Shown: in pieces, positions 52,741 to 63,894 of the stretch | Position numbering within the stretch: the first letter of the stretch is position 1 | Layout of the letters: each line of letters starts with the position of its first letter | DNA from: Pelobates cultripes | Lineage: Eukaryota; Chordata; Amphibia; Anura; Pelobatidae | Length of the DNA: 64,000 nucleotides | Direction of reading: 5' to 3' | Assembly: GCA_933207985.1 (NCBI GenBank) | Contig: OW240912.1 | Span: forward strand, 364,545,308 to 364,609,307 | Notes under the pieces: model-generated | Told to the model about the DNA's origin: nothing | The model's input: the letters and a program-made list of their open reading frames with translations, nothing else | Databases searched by the model: none | Made by a program: the position numbers and the translations under genes

Positions 52741-54336
52741 GACCTTTGCACCTCAAAAAAGGTGCTACTTTGGCCAGAATTTTATTAGTTGGATTTAATT
52801 TGCCAGATTTCAGTGAATGACCAGCTGTGTGTAACTCACCCAGCCATAGGCAGTCAGTTCACTTTGTCTGAGGTTAGCATGCTGTGTGTGAGATGTGTGC
52901 TGACCACCAGCCACAAAAACTGCTATAAATTATTATGAAAATCAGGAAGTAAGGATTCCATTTGGCTGACTGACATCCCAGAATGGAGGACAGAGACACA
53001 CAAAAAAAAAAAAAAAAAATCTGTGGAATCATTCACACCATAACCAAGTCAGTTTTGAAGAAGCCAATGGTGGACCTTGGTATATGTCCCATACTGGGGC
53101 TTCACAATCTGCCTTTATCCAGCCACCATGTTGTCTGACAAAGACATTTGGTTAGTTGATAATACCAGTATCTGCTCTTCTTTTGGATTGAGCTGGAATA
53201 ACCAACATCGATCCAAGGGAGGGTGAGTTGTTGCCATCTTTTGGCTCTCTAGTAGCTGCGAAAGACAGGTGATTGGCCGCCTCTTCCATCATAGGTTTCA
53301 GCTGATGCACAAGATGCAATGTGTCTCTCAGATGGCACGTAATGCTAATAAAGTTGGTTCAAACACATCATAAGGAAATCTCTCAGAGGGAATCTCGTGC
53401 ATTGACAGCTTTGGAATAGTAGAGAAAAAAATATTATTGCTGAAAATAACTAAAAAGGAAATAAAGGCAAAAAAGACAAGTGCCTGAGAAAGAGGAACTG
53501 CAAGCTTACATGACAGTTTTCAGGGCCAGTAGCAATAACAGTTATCAGCTGTCTATATGAACTTCTCTAAAATCCCCAAGTAAAACTTGCTATGATGCTT
53601 CTTAATAAAATAGCAGTAGTGATCTCTACCTATAGTGGAAAATGTAATATTTATAGTTTAGTTTAGAAATTACTAATTTGACAATGGAGCAGGATTAGCT
53701 TGGATTAAGAGAACTCTTATGTCATAAATATAATCCAAAGTGCAAGTATTGCACTTATTAGAACTATACATTTTAAATAGGTTTAATTTATCTTTGTGTA
53801 AAGGAAATGCAAACAAAAATAAAAGAGGGTATTTTGCCCCAACATCAAATTTTAGAAATAAAAATATTTTATTATAATATATTGAGTTGCAAGGTGCACA
53901 ATAAAGCGACAGCATACATTTTTGTTGTTTATTCACTAAATCAGGAATTGGGGAGAATTGAACAGGGCAGCCAAGATATACAGTTTCCCAAACTCAGCTG
54001 TATTTGGAGCTGGGCTCTTTTGTCTAAAATGTGCAATTCTCGATCAATTCTCCACAATTCCCTGTTAGGAAATAAACCAGATAAGTCCATTGAGTGGAAG
54101 TGGTAAGGGAATTGCAAATATGTTTTTCAACAAATATCAATAACAAGTTATCCAATTTTCTCTGTAGGAGGATATGGGGGGCGGGGGAGGAGGAGGGGAG
54201 GGAGAAAGACTCAAAGTATCGGTATATTATGCTATCCCAGTGTTGCTGTTCCTTGTTGATTAATACAATTCATAAAGTTTAATGGGTACTAGTGATGTCC
54301 TAAATTGTAAAACGGCAAGATACAGTGTACTGGAAT

Positions 54337-54367
<31 letters not shown>

Positions 54368-54419
54368 ATCCAATTTTCACCTTTAGTACATAGACAAGTC
54401 CAAAAACTGCACAATATCT
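52741..54419. other. No gene seen
   Basis: Mostly unique AT-rich sequence. An A-run at 53003-53020 and a purine-rich GGGGCGGGGGAGGAGG patch at 54179. No convincing exon. Confidence 0.45.
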
Positions 54420-54823
54420 TTAAAGGGATTCAAAAGTGCAAGGAATACAACGTTTAACTCCTTACACTATAGAGCCCCCTGGTCCAGCCCCCTGGTGAGA
54501 GGTGCATGCGTTGCTAGCGCCGCAAGTGCTTTAGGCCCTTCCCATAGGAAAGCATTGCTTAAATTTTTTCTATGGGGATTTTACGGACGCTGGATGTCCT
54601 CATGCAGAGAATGATGTCCAGCATCAGTTAGCCAAAAAGTCGGTTACCACCAATAAGTGCCTGTAGTGGCTGTAGTGGCTGTCTGATTGACAGCCACTAG
54701 AGACCGTTTTATTTGTGCCACGTGATTACTAGTTTCTCAAAAACTGCAATGGACTAAGTGGGACTGGCATCCAGACCACTTTAATGAGATGACATGGTCT
54801 GGGTGACTATAGTGTCCTTTTAA
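54420..54823 (-). mobile_element. Hairpin MITE, family A, reverse
   Basis: TTAAAGGGATTCAAAAGTG at the left and ACTATAGTGTCCTTTTAA at the right, with ATCCAGACCACTTTAATG..ATGGTCTGGGTGAC. A local triplication of the GTAGTGGCT word occurs at 54662-54690. Confidence 0.75.
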
Positions 54824-55033
54824 ATTTATTCCAGACCAGGCAACCTTCCCTTAACTGCTAACCTGTCTGAATTATGTTTCTCCCCCCTTCTTTGTGTTTT
54901 CCAACCTAAAAAAAAAAAAAAAATGTGCCCAAGTGGAGGATTTTGTTCACTACTGTGTTTGCCAAAGTGCATATTTCTTACTGATACAATTTTATCCTCA
55001 ATTATTATTATTTATTTTTTTAAAACCACAACA

Positions 55034-55559
55034 TTAAAGGATCACTATAAACATGTATTACTGACCTAGTAGTGCTAAACCCACCGTTTAGGTGGCCTGC
55101 CCCTCCTTAGCCCCCCTATAAAAGTTTAAAACTCCCCATATATTTCCAGCGCCGCGCGAGTCTGCCGGCACTGGCTCCGCCCCCTTTGTGACATCAAAAT
55201 TGCCAGTTTTTATGGGAAAGCATTGGATTGGCTAAAATCAGCGCGGGGGCAGGGCCAAATGAACCTCCTCATAGAGTTGCATTGAATCAATGTATCTCTA
55301 TGAGGAAAATTCTGCATCTCTATGCAGAGAGTGGGGACGCTGAACGGCAGTGCTGCTTACTGTGCAGCCCTGAGCCAGGAAGCCCCTCCAGTGGCCATCT
55401 AAGGAGTGGCCACTTGGAGGTGTCCCTAGGTGCAATGTAAACACTACCTTTTCTCTGGAAGGGCAGTATTCACATGAAAATGCCTGAAGAGAGCTTTTAT
55501 ACTCACCAGAACAACTACATTAAACAGTCATTGTTCTGATGACTATAGTGTCCCTTTAA
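55034..55559 (-). mobile_element. Complete hairpin MITE, family B, reverse
   Basis: TTAAAGGATCACTATAAAC to GACTATAGTGTCCCTTTAA; CACCAGAACAACTACATTAAAC..GTCATTGTTCTGATGAC stem; CTCATAGAGTTGCATTGAAT paired with ATGTATCTCTATGAG. It is a good reference copy for the family (526 bp). Confidence 0.85.
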
Positions 55560-56559
55560 AAAGAAAAAAAAAATGGAATGTTGATTATTCAAAAATGTTC
55601 ATTAAAACTAAAGGATTACTTTTTAGTTGTTGTTTTTTATTTTTTAAACCTTAGTGTTATCAAATGCTTGAAAAGGTTTTCTTATCCTTATAAGAACGCC
55701 ACTTTACTTTACTGAACAACTACAATAAACTGCACCATATAGTCCTCAGAAAAGCAAAATAGAAAATGTGCAGTATGCAAAAGTATTAGTATACAAAAAA
55801 AAAAAAAACACGAACACTTCCCAAGTAGCAATAAATTAATAAAGGTGATTTCTTGGCATACACGTCTTTGTTGCCAAAGGGCAACAAACTAATCTGTAGT
55901 CACACCTCTCACAGCACATGTACTTCATAAGCACACAGGAACAAAACATCAACTGTGATGTACTTATTTAAAGAATACAATATTGTACACAATTTTAAAA
56001 TAATATTACACGGCTACTCACTAGGTGCAATGTGTCGGTTATGGTTGGCTATGGCAAATGTGTTAATCTTTTTGTGTTTTTTTCCATAGTTTATTCACTT
56101 CCTAAGCCAACCTTTTCTGCCCCCTCCACCTGTAATAATTCAATTTTCACTCCAATAATACATCTGTATATGTATAAATCAATACTTTTAGAATAAAATT
56201 AATCAATGCAATACAAAGTTAAGTATCATGATTGGCTATGACTTCCTGGTTTGGTGGGGGATCCCTACAGAAGCCATGAACGGGGGATGTACATTTTTTT
56301 TTCTCTTCATAATATTTTTAGTGCATCATATAGTTAATGTATTAACACAAAATATGTTAACTCAAGCAATTTTTTTTTTTTTTACACATCTAACCGAATG
56401 TGAACCAGTACGAATACATACTATAAGTAGAACATGTTCAAGACTTATTTATTAAAAAAAAAAAAAATTCACAAAAAATAAAATCACTAGACATCAACAA
56501 GAAACGTGAACTTCCAATCAATCCTCCCAAATAAATGTTGCATCGTGCTGTAGTGGCTA
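55560..56559. other. No gene seen
   Basis: AT-rich; A-runs at 55561-55573 and 55796-55808. No supported feature. Confidence 0.45.
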
Positions 56560-57482
56560 TAGTGCCAGGCATGCTTTGTCACCCCCCACTGTAGTCAACC
56601 CATATTAGTAACTACGAACCTGGGGCCAACCATCTGCCACTCCCTGCATCAGGAGAGCAGCAAAGCCAGAAAGCAGCAAAGCTAGTAGCCCTCATTAGCC
56701 CTTCTGAGCTAAGCCCTGCAGGCCAGCTGATCACTCTCAGCCAATAAGCTAAGCCCTGCACTACAAGGCATAGCTCAGACAGTGAGATTCTGGCTGAGAG
56801 AAGGCTACAGTGGAGGCAGAAATTTGCACCAGGTAGACCGACAACATGCAGAATAAGTTATTAAAAGGGACACTATAGTCACCTGAACAACTTTAGCTTA
56901 ATGAAGCAGTTTTGGCGTATAGAACATGACCCTGCAGCCTCACTGCTCAATCCTCTGCCATTTAGGAGTTAAATCCCTTTGTTTATGAACCCTAGTCACA
57001 CCTCCCTGCATGTGACTTGCACAGCCTTCCATAAACACTTCCTATAAAGAGAGCCCTATTTAGGCTTTCTTTATTGCAAGTTCTGTTTAATTAAGATTTT
57101 CTTATCCCCTATGTTAATAGCTTGCTAGACCCTGCAAGATGTGATTAAAGTTCAATTTAGAGATTGAGATACAATTATTTAAGGTAAATTACATCTGTTT
57201 GAAAGTGAAACCAGTTTTTTTTTTTTTATGCAGCCTGTGTCAATCATAGCCAGGGGAGGTGTGGCTAAGGCTGCATAAACAGAAACAAAAAAGTGATTTA
57301 ACTGCTAAATGACAGTGAATTGAGCAATTAAATTGCAGGGGAATGATCTATACACTAAAACTGCTTTATTTAGCTGATGTAATTTAGTTTACTATAGTGT
57401 TCCTTTAAGCGATTTCGCTACTTAAGAGGGGATACCAGGGCTGTGGTGGGCCGTAATGGTTATAGTACCAAGAGTCCTTTTT
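56560..57482 (-). mobile_element. Degraded family D MITE interrupted by a family C MITE
   Basis: Left part GCTGTAGTGGCTATAGTGCC..CAATAAGCTAAGCCCTGCAC and right part GGGCTGTGGTGGGCCGTAAT, GGTTATAGTACCAAGAGTCC look like the two halves of one CTGTAGTGGTTAT-type element. The family C copy at 56861-57408 lies between them. Boundaries approximate. Confidence 0.4.
56861..57408 (+). mobile_element. Complete palindromic MITE, family C
   Basis: TTAAAAGGGACACTATAGTC to ACTATAGTGTTCCTTTAA. Arms: AGCTTAATGAAGCAGTTTTG, CTCACTGCTCAATCCTCTGC, CATTTAGGAGTTAAATC against their counterparts GATTTAACTGCTAAATG, GAATTGAGCAATTA, AAAACTGCTTTAT. It corresponds to 32907-33443 over its full length. Confidence 0.85.
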
Positions 57483-58221
57483 AAAATTATTTGGATGCCA
57501 ATATTCATTTCTATCATGTCTGTTGAAATCAGTAAAGTTGTATTGTACATGCAATTACAATAAATGTCAAATTATATAATTTAAAATAAATAAATAAAAA
57601 AAATTTAAAACTCTTATGACACTAACAAAACCACATTTAACAGCACAATAATATAGCTAAATGCAGATACATGGCAATTAGTAATTAAATAAAGCAATAA
57701 GTCACAAACATGGCAGTCATACGAACTAAACTTACAAACAGTCACCTAGATTCTTTCAAGTCATATTGATATGAGAGAAAGTGATTTTCAGTTACTGGTC
57801 TCGTTGTGCAAAGCATAAACAGTAGATAAGCCGATCACATCAAAATTTTAATGTCTGCGGCTGTGAACTATGTTTCCAAGATGTTCAGCAAGTTACTAGG
57901 CAACTGAGCATCATGGGAATGTAGTCCATAACAGGTGGAGTACAGAGAAATCACTAGAGTAGTCAGGTAGCACTAAGACACTTTTCAAAATAAAACACGG
58001 TTATTCTAGAATGTAAGAAGTCTTGGGAACTTAAAGAAAATTTAAAGTTTTAGGCCAAAACTGCAGAACTGTAAATGGACAGGGTTATGACTGAACTCTG
58101 AATTTAAGTGAATTAAATTCTAAACCGCGAATTAAAATAGGCTAAAATAGCTGATCAAGAAAGATTATCCAACTCCGTTACACTCCATATATTTTACCTT
58201 AACATTGCAAGCTACCAGGTT
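57483..58221. other. No gene; approach to satellite
   Basis: AT-rich. From 58010 the AACTGCAGAACTGTAAATGG..TGAATTTAAGTGAATTAAAT segment resembles the dispersed GTGAATTCA/TTTAGTGAATA repeat from which the satellite at 58222 seems to derive. Confidence 0.4.
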
Positions 58222-58338
58222 TAATCTGTAATTCAGTTTAGTGAAAAAGCCCCTATACATGTGAGATATACATTTGAAATTCAGTTTTGTGAAGAGCCCA
58301 TTTATATCAGAAATTTTAATTTGAAAGGCAGTTTGGTG

Positions 58339-58411
<73 letters not shown>

Positions 58412-58783
58412 TATTTTATAATTCACAGTTTAGTGAATAGCTCTTATATATCAAATTTATATCTATAATTCACAGTTTAGTGAATAGCTCATATATCAAA
58501 TTTATATCTATAATTCACAGTTTAGTGAATAGCTCATATATCAAATTTATATCTATAATTCACAGTTTAGTGAATAGCTCTAATATATCAAATATCTATA
58601 ATTCGCAGTTTAGTGAATATCCTATATATGATATTCACTAAACTGCAAATTATAGATATAAATTTGATTAGAGAGATAGATAGATAGATAGATATATATA
58701 TATATCAGATTTATATCTATCATAGTTTAGTGAATAGCTCATATCAAATTTATATCTATAAATCACAGTTTAGTGAATAGCCC

Positions 58784-58843
<60 letters not shown>

Positions 58844-59214
58844 TTTGAAATTCATAGTTTAGTGAATATCCCATATCAGATTTATATCTATAATTTGCAG
58901 TTTAGTGAATATCCCATAATATATATATATATATATATCTATATATCTCAGATTTAAATCATAGTTTAGTGTGTATATATCAGATTTATATCCATCATAG
59001 TTTAGTGTATAGCTTACTTTAGTGTATGTAGTATTATTTATTATATTTGAAATTCATAGTTTAGTGAATAGCCCATATATATACATATATTATATTTGAA
59101 ATTCATAGTTTAGTGAATATCCCTTATATAGATCAGATTTATATCTATAATTCGCAGTTTAGTGAATATCCCATATATATCAGATTTATATCTATAATTC
59201 GCAGTTTAGTAAAT

Positions 59215-59277
<63 letters not shown>

Positions 59278-59442
59278 TTTAAATCATAGTTTAGTGTATA
59301 TATATATATATATATATCAGATTTATATCTATCATAGTTTAGTGTATAGCTTAGTTTAGTGTATGATGTAGTATTATTTATTATATTTGAAATTCATAGT
59401 TTAGTGAATAGCCCATATCAGATTTATATCTATAATTTGCAG

Positions 59443-59489
<47 letters not shown>

Positions 59490-59688
59490 TTTAAATCATA
59501 GTTTAGTGTGTATTTATCAGATTTATATCTATCATAGTTTAGTGTATAGCTTAGTTTAGTGTATGTAGTATTATTTATTATATTTGAAATTCATAGTTTA
59601 GTGAATAGCCCTTATATAGATCAGATTTATATCTATAATTCGCAGTTTAGTGAATATCCCATATATATCAGATTTAAATCATAGTTTA

Positions 59689-59732
<44 letters not shown>

Positions 59733-59810
59733 TATTATATTTGAAATTCATATAGTTTAGTGAATAGCCCATGTATAGATCAGATGTATGTCTATAATTC
59801 GCAGTTTAGG
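58222..59810 (+). repeat. AT-rich satellite with TA expansions
   Basis: About 25 degenerate copies of a 45-60 bp unit built of TCAGATTTATATCTATAATT, CGCAGTTTAGTGAATA and GCCCATATA. Several copies have a (TA)n run (58341-58408, 58793-58837, 59218-59273, 59450-59485, 59693-59728). A longer composite unit with TAGTATTATTTATTATATTT recurs at 59030, 59370 and 59567. One monomer at 58628-58668 is inverted. Confidence 0.92.
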
Positions 59811-59871
59811 CTGTGTGTGTGAGTGACACAGAGTAACAGGTGCAGGTTTGGTGTGTGTCCATGGCACTTAC

Positions 59872-59906
59872 AGTGTGTTATCCTGGGGTGTCAGCTCCTC
59901 CTGCAT
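59872..59906 (-). CDS. Candidate first coding exon (uncertain)
   Basis: On the minus strand an ATG at 59906, with A at -3, opens a frame of 11 codons plus two bases (MQEELTPQDNT). It ends at a consensus donor, GTAAGT (GT at 59871-59870). It lies about 350-500 bp downstream (minus direction) of a GC-rich promoter-like island. The peptide is too short to identify. If real, the first intron would run left through the satellite and beyond. A chance ATG-donor pair is also possible. Confidence 0.25.
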
Positions 59907-60247
59907 CCTCCTGATGTTGCATCCAGTAGTTGGGCAGACACTACACACAGCTACCAGGCAGCTCCATGTCCTCCTTCCCCCAGACCAGGGGCCCTGCCTG
60001 CATCTCTATGATGGGGGGAGAGGATGGGGGTGGTGGGGGTGACCTGCTACTCCCACCAGGGGCCACACTATGATGCTGCTAGCCAGACCAGCTCCACCGT
60101 CTCTGAGGATGGCTGTGTTTGGCTCTCACACTGCGGCCCCTCCCACAAGCCCTGGAATGGGAGGGGGGAGGAGGAGGTGGGAGGGGAGGCCGTGCAGGGA
60201 GAGCGAAGCAAGCTTCAACACAGCTTTCAGGTAGTAGGAGATTCCCC

Positions 60248-60255
60248 TGACGTCA
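60248..60255. promoter_or_regulatory. CRE (CREB/ATF site)
   Basis: Perfect palindromic TGACGTCA inside the GC-rich island, with half-sites at 60263 and 60283. Confidence 0.5.
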
Positions 60256-60367
60256 GCACGCATGACGCACGGGGCTCCCACTTGACGTTACGTGCTGGCA
60301 ACATCCCAACTAGATTGCGTGGGTGGGGCGGGAGTTTCCCCCCGCCCACCTAGTGACAGTGATGCCT

Positions 60368-60381
60368 GTTTCCTAGGCAAC
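60368..60381. promoter_or_regulatory. X-box-like RFX site
   Basis: GTTTCCTAGGCAAC fits the RFX consensus (two half-sites GTTNCC and GGNAAC around a 2-bp spacer) with no mismatch at key bases. X-boxes near transcription starts often mark ciliary or RFX-controlled genes; that is inference here. Confidence 0.5.
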
Positions 60382-60400
60382 CAACACAGTGGTCCTTCCT

Positions 60401-60864
60401 ATGACAGGCTCATTAGTAGGGGGCGCTGTCTGCACAGGAGGGGGTGAACGTACACATAATGGGGATTACACAGTGTGGGTTTGGACATTACTGGGGCTAT
60501 ATAAATTGGGAAAGAAGTGGCAGACAGGATTGGGGAATGTGTGGGGGGTAAGGGATAGAAGTGGGGGACAGAATGCGAAGGAGATACACATTATGGTGTA
60601 CCAGTCAGAGTGGGGGGCTTTGGAACCCAAAGCTTCCTGCACCATAACCACTACAGTAAGATATGGTGCTGCTTGGATTAATAAGGATTGGAGTCAATGC
60701 ACAAATCCCCCCTGGGACCCTTTATTTCCATATTGCATACAGTATAGGTTAGCATATCATCCACGTGTCCCTATTAGAAGGTACTGGCTCTATTTTGAGC
60801 CCAAATCTCCAAATTGCTCATAATTGAAATTTTAAATATTTAAATAATTTTTTCTTCTGGTAAA
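60401..60864. other. No gene seen
   Basis: Moderate GC with a short family D-like hairpin (ACCATAACCACTACAGTAAG, 60642). No supported exon. Confidence 0.4.
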
Positions 60865-61176
60865 AAGTATTTGTTCTGGTGAGTAGAATCATTCCCTTCA
60901 GGCTTTTTGCAGTAAACACTGTCTTTGTCAAATAAAATGCAGTGTTTACATTACAGCCTAGGGATAACCTCACTGGCCACTCCTCAGATGACTAGTAGAG
61001 GTGCTTCCTGGGGCAGAGCAGCACAGTGTGCAGCACTGACATTCAGTGGCTCCATCCTCTGCACGGAGACACTGAACTTTCCTCATAGAGATGTATTGAT
61101 TAAATTCATCTCTGAGGAGATGTTGATTGGCTACCGCAGTGTTTGGGTTGGGCTGGCTCTGCCCCGATCTGCCACC
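60865..61176 (+). mobile_element. Family B MITE, left piece of an interrupted copy
   Basis: TTTGTTCTGGTGAGTAGAAT, CCCTTCAGGCTTTTTGCAGT, CACTCCTCAGATGACTAGTA, CTCATAGAGATGTATTGATT and GGCTCTGCCCCGATCTGCCA in family B order. Interrupted at 61177 by a hAT-like element; the last 8 bp (CTGCCACC) are the target duplication. Confidence 0.75.
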
Positions 61177-62733
61177 AAGTGGCGGACTAAGGGGGGGGGC
61201 GGAGGGGGCAGTCCACCCCGGGTGCCACCAGAAAGGGGGGTGCCATGAACCTGGTCTGAGGGCTAACGGGGGATGTGTGAGCTGCACCCCATGGCAGCTG
61301 GGGTGTCGCACAGCTCACACGGAGAGACTAATTGCTGAACTAGCCACACGGAAAGAAGAAGGGGCAGTGCTACGGCTGTGTGGGGCGTGGCCAATCCCAG
61401 AGCGCGGGAGGGGCTTAACACAGCCCTTACCCGCTGCTCTTACTGCTGCACATGGAGGTGCCGCAAGAAGAAATCCCTGCTCCTCCACCTACCAGGCTCC
61501 AGGGAAGGACTTCAGGGCAGGGAATCCACTCCTCCAGTCCACACTATCTGTAAGTGAGTGTGTGTAACTGTCTGCCTGTAACTGTGTGTGTGTAACTATC
61601 TGCCTGTAACTGTATGTGTGTGTGTAAAATTATCTGCCTGTAACTGTGTGTGTGTGTGTTACTGTCTAACTGTGTGTGTGTGTGTGTGTGTGTTTGTAAC
61701 TATCTGCCTGTAACTGTGTGTGTGTGTGTGTGTTACTGTCTAACTGTGTGTGTGTGTGTGTGTGTGTGTTTGTTTGTAACTATCTGCCTGTAACTGTGTG
61801 TGTGTGTGTGTGTGTTACTGTCTAGCTCTGTGTGTGTGTATGTGTGTGTAACTGTCTGCCTGTAACTGTGTGTGTGTGTTACGGTCTGCCTGTATAAATG
61901 TGTGTGTGTGTAACTGACTGCCTGTAACTGTGTGTGTGTGTAACTATCTGCCTGTAACTATGTGTATGTGTGTGTAACTGTCTGCCTGTAACTGTGTGTG
62001 TGTGTGTGTGTAACGGTCTGCCTGTAACTGTGTGTGTGTGTGTGTAACTGCCTGTAAATGTGTGTGTGTGTGACAGTCTGTAACTGTGTGTGTGTGTAAC
62101 GGTCTGCCTGTAACTGTGTGTGTGTGTGTGTGTAATGGTCTGCCTGTAACTGTGTGTGTGTGTGTGTGTGTAACTGTCTTCTTGTAAATGTGTGTAACTG
62201 CCTGTAACTGTATGTGTGTGACTGCCTGTGACTGTGTGTACCTGTCTGACTGTGACTGTGTGTGACAGTCTGCCTGTGACTGTGTGATGCTGCCTGTAAC
62301 TGTGTGTGTGTGTGGCTGTAACTATGTGTATGACTGTCTGCCTTTGACCGTGTGTGTGACATGTATATGTGACTCTCTGCCTATATCAGTGTGCGTGACT
62401 GTGTGTTACTGCTTGTAACTGACTATGTGTGTGTGTAACTCTCTACCTGTAACTGTGTGTGTATGACTGCCTGTGACTATATGTGTGACTGTCTGCATGT
62501 GACTGTGTGCGTGTGACTGTCTGCTAGTAACGGTGTGTGACTGTCTGCCTGTAACGGTGTGTGAGGGGGTGCAGGGATTTTGTAGAAGGCGGCAGAGATT
62601 TTAAAAAGTTTACAAATTTGTGTAATACATCTTTAAAAATGTAAAATATTACACATTTTAAAAATTTTGTAGTTTTTTTTTTTTTTCTTGGAGGAGGTGG
62701 CCCCGGGTGCCACATGCTCTAGGTACGCCCCTG
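61177..62733 (+). mobile_element. hAT-like non-autonomous element with internal minisatellite
   Basis: Flanked by CTGCCACC on both sides (61169-61176 and 62734-62741), an 8-bp duplication typical of hAT transposons. Right end (reverse complement) CAGGGGCGTACCTAGAGC; left end AAGTGGCGGACTAAG, matching at 10 of the first 15 bases. A second paired word, CCCCGGGTGCCAC, occurs near both ends (61218 and 62701). No transposase frame. The middle is filled by the TG-rich minisatellite. Confidence 0.78.
61548..62565. repeat. TG-rich minisatellite inside the hAT-like element
   Basis: About 30 copies of TGTCTGCCTGTAACTGTG followed by variable (TG)n. Minus-strand translation gives His/Thr-rich artefact frames. 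Confidence 0.95.
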
Positions 62734-62741
62734 CTGCCACC

Positions 62742-62885
62742 TTGACAGTCTCAGCCATTCCAATGCTTTCCTATGTGAAAGAATTGTGATTGGCTCAGAA
62801 GACTACTTGTGATGATGTTAGCCAAGCAGGCAGGCAAGGGGAAGAGCCGCAGACTGGAATAAAAGTTAGAGTTTGATATATTTAG
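62742..62885 (+). mobile_element. Family B MITE, right piece of the interrupted copy
   Basis: TTGACAGTCTCAGCCATTCC, AATGCTTTCCTATG and GATTGGCTCAGAAGAC continue family B exactly where the left piece stopped. The right terminus is not recognised. Confidence 0.65.
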
Positions 62886-63836
62886 AGGGGCAAGTGGGGG
62901 CCAGAGGATTTGTTTGATAAAGGAGAGCAGGTGAGGTCACCCACAGGTGGTCCTTCTGTTCTCCACCTATAGCAACAACAGTGCACGTGCTGTGGTTGTA
63001 TGGTAACTCACTAGTCAGTGCTGTGCTCCATTCAGACGTCAGTATATTGGAAATGAAGCCGTGTCAGCATCACAAAGGAGGTTTGCCCTTTTTAAGGAAG
63101 CATCCCCAAGCAGGGCAAATCAGTAGTGAGCTTGTGGCATTCAAGCCAAGGGTCAGGTAAGTAGGGACTAGTTCCACTTAAGCCTTAATAAGTCCTCAAT
63201 CACCATCCCTCTTCTCCATGGTATATCTTAACTTCTAATAGAGTTATTTACTAAAGTGAGAATTCAGAGTGAATTCAAAGTGAATTTCAAATTTAAGGCC
63301 ACAGTAGTGGAACTGAAAACATAGCTGGCTTAGAGAATTTTTCCAGTTTGGCTATTTTGATTTAAATTTAAAATTCACTTGAAATCTCACGTTAGTAATT
63401 AACCTTGCAAGTGTATTTGTTAATCTCATATTACTTCTTTTCTCTTGCTTTTGCCACTATTATGAGTCCTTCTCTCTTTTCCTCCATTTATCAAAATAGA
63501 TTTTATTTTAGGTCTATTTACACCTCAAAAATATCAGCATGATATGTGGTTCACTATTAAATTAGGCGTAGTTTGAAATATATTTTTAATGAATAGTTAT
63601 ACAGTGATACACAGCACTGCACGTTGAAGGAAAATGCCTCAAATTGCTCATGCTCATTGTGCTCTCTATGACTCATTTATTTTTGCTATTTATCTTTTGT
63701 TTAGGGCATTCAATAATCTTTGAATAAATATCCATCTTTCCAAACTGCATTTTCCCTTTCACTTCTCCTGTTTTTTCCCCGCTTTATTACTGTGAGCATT
63801 AGATTGATATTGTTCTGTAATTCTTCTTCATTCCAG
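62886..63836. other. No gene; dispersed fragment repeat
   Basis: 63240-63400 holds the AGTTATTTACTAAAGTGAGA..GAATTCAAAGTGAATTTC fragment repeat, a fold-back (TGAATTTCAAATTTAAGG against AAATTTAAAATTCAC). The rest is AT-rich; a pyrimidine tract leads into the candidate acceptor at 63836. Confidence 0.45.
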
Positions 63837-63894
63837 ATGGCTGTGTGGTTATTGGTGCTTGTAAGGAGTCCAGAACATGACTCATCCCTAGCGA
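63837..63894 (+). CDS. Candidate exon with good splice sites (uncertain)
   Basis: A pyrimidine-rich tract ending TTCTTCTTCATTCCAG precedes ATGGCTGTGTGG. A consensus donor A|GTAAGT follows at 63894/63895. One frame is open throughout and begins with ATG (MAVWLLVLVRSPEHDSSLA plus one base). If coding, it could be the first coding exon of a plus-strand gene driven from the island at 60.1-60.4 kb. The peptide is not recognised; a non-coding exon or a chance site remains possible. Confidence 0.3.

Larger units (their letters stand above)
60060..60400. promoter_or_regulatory. GC-rich promoter-like island
   Basis: A sharp rise in GC and CpG with clustered motifs: TGACGTCA (60248-60255), TGACGCAC (60263), TGACGTTACGTG (60283), GGGTGGGGCGGGAG (60321) with CCCCGCCCAC (60340), and GTTTCCTAGGCAAC (60368-60381). 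No TATA box is obvious. It could be unidirectional or bidirectional: candidate exons exist on both sides (minus at 59872-59906, plus at 63837-63894). Confidence 0.5.

Noticed and set aside
61958..62362. His/Thr/Ser-rich open frame on the minus strand
   Set aside because: It is the translation of the TG-rich minisatellite, with no coding signature.
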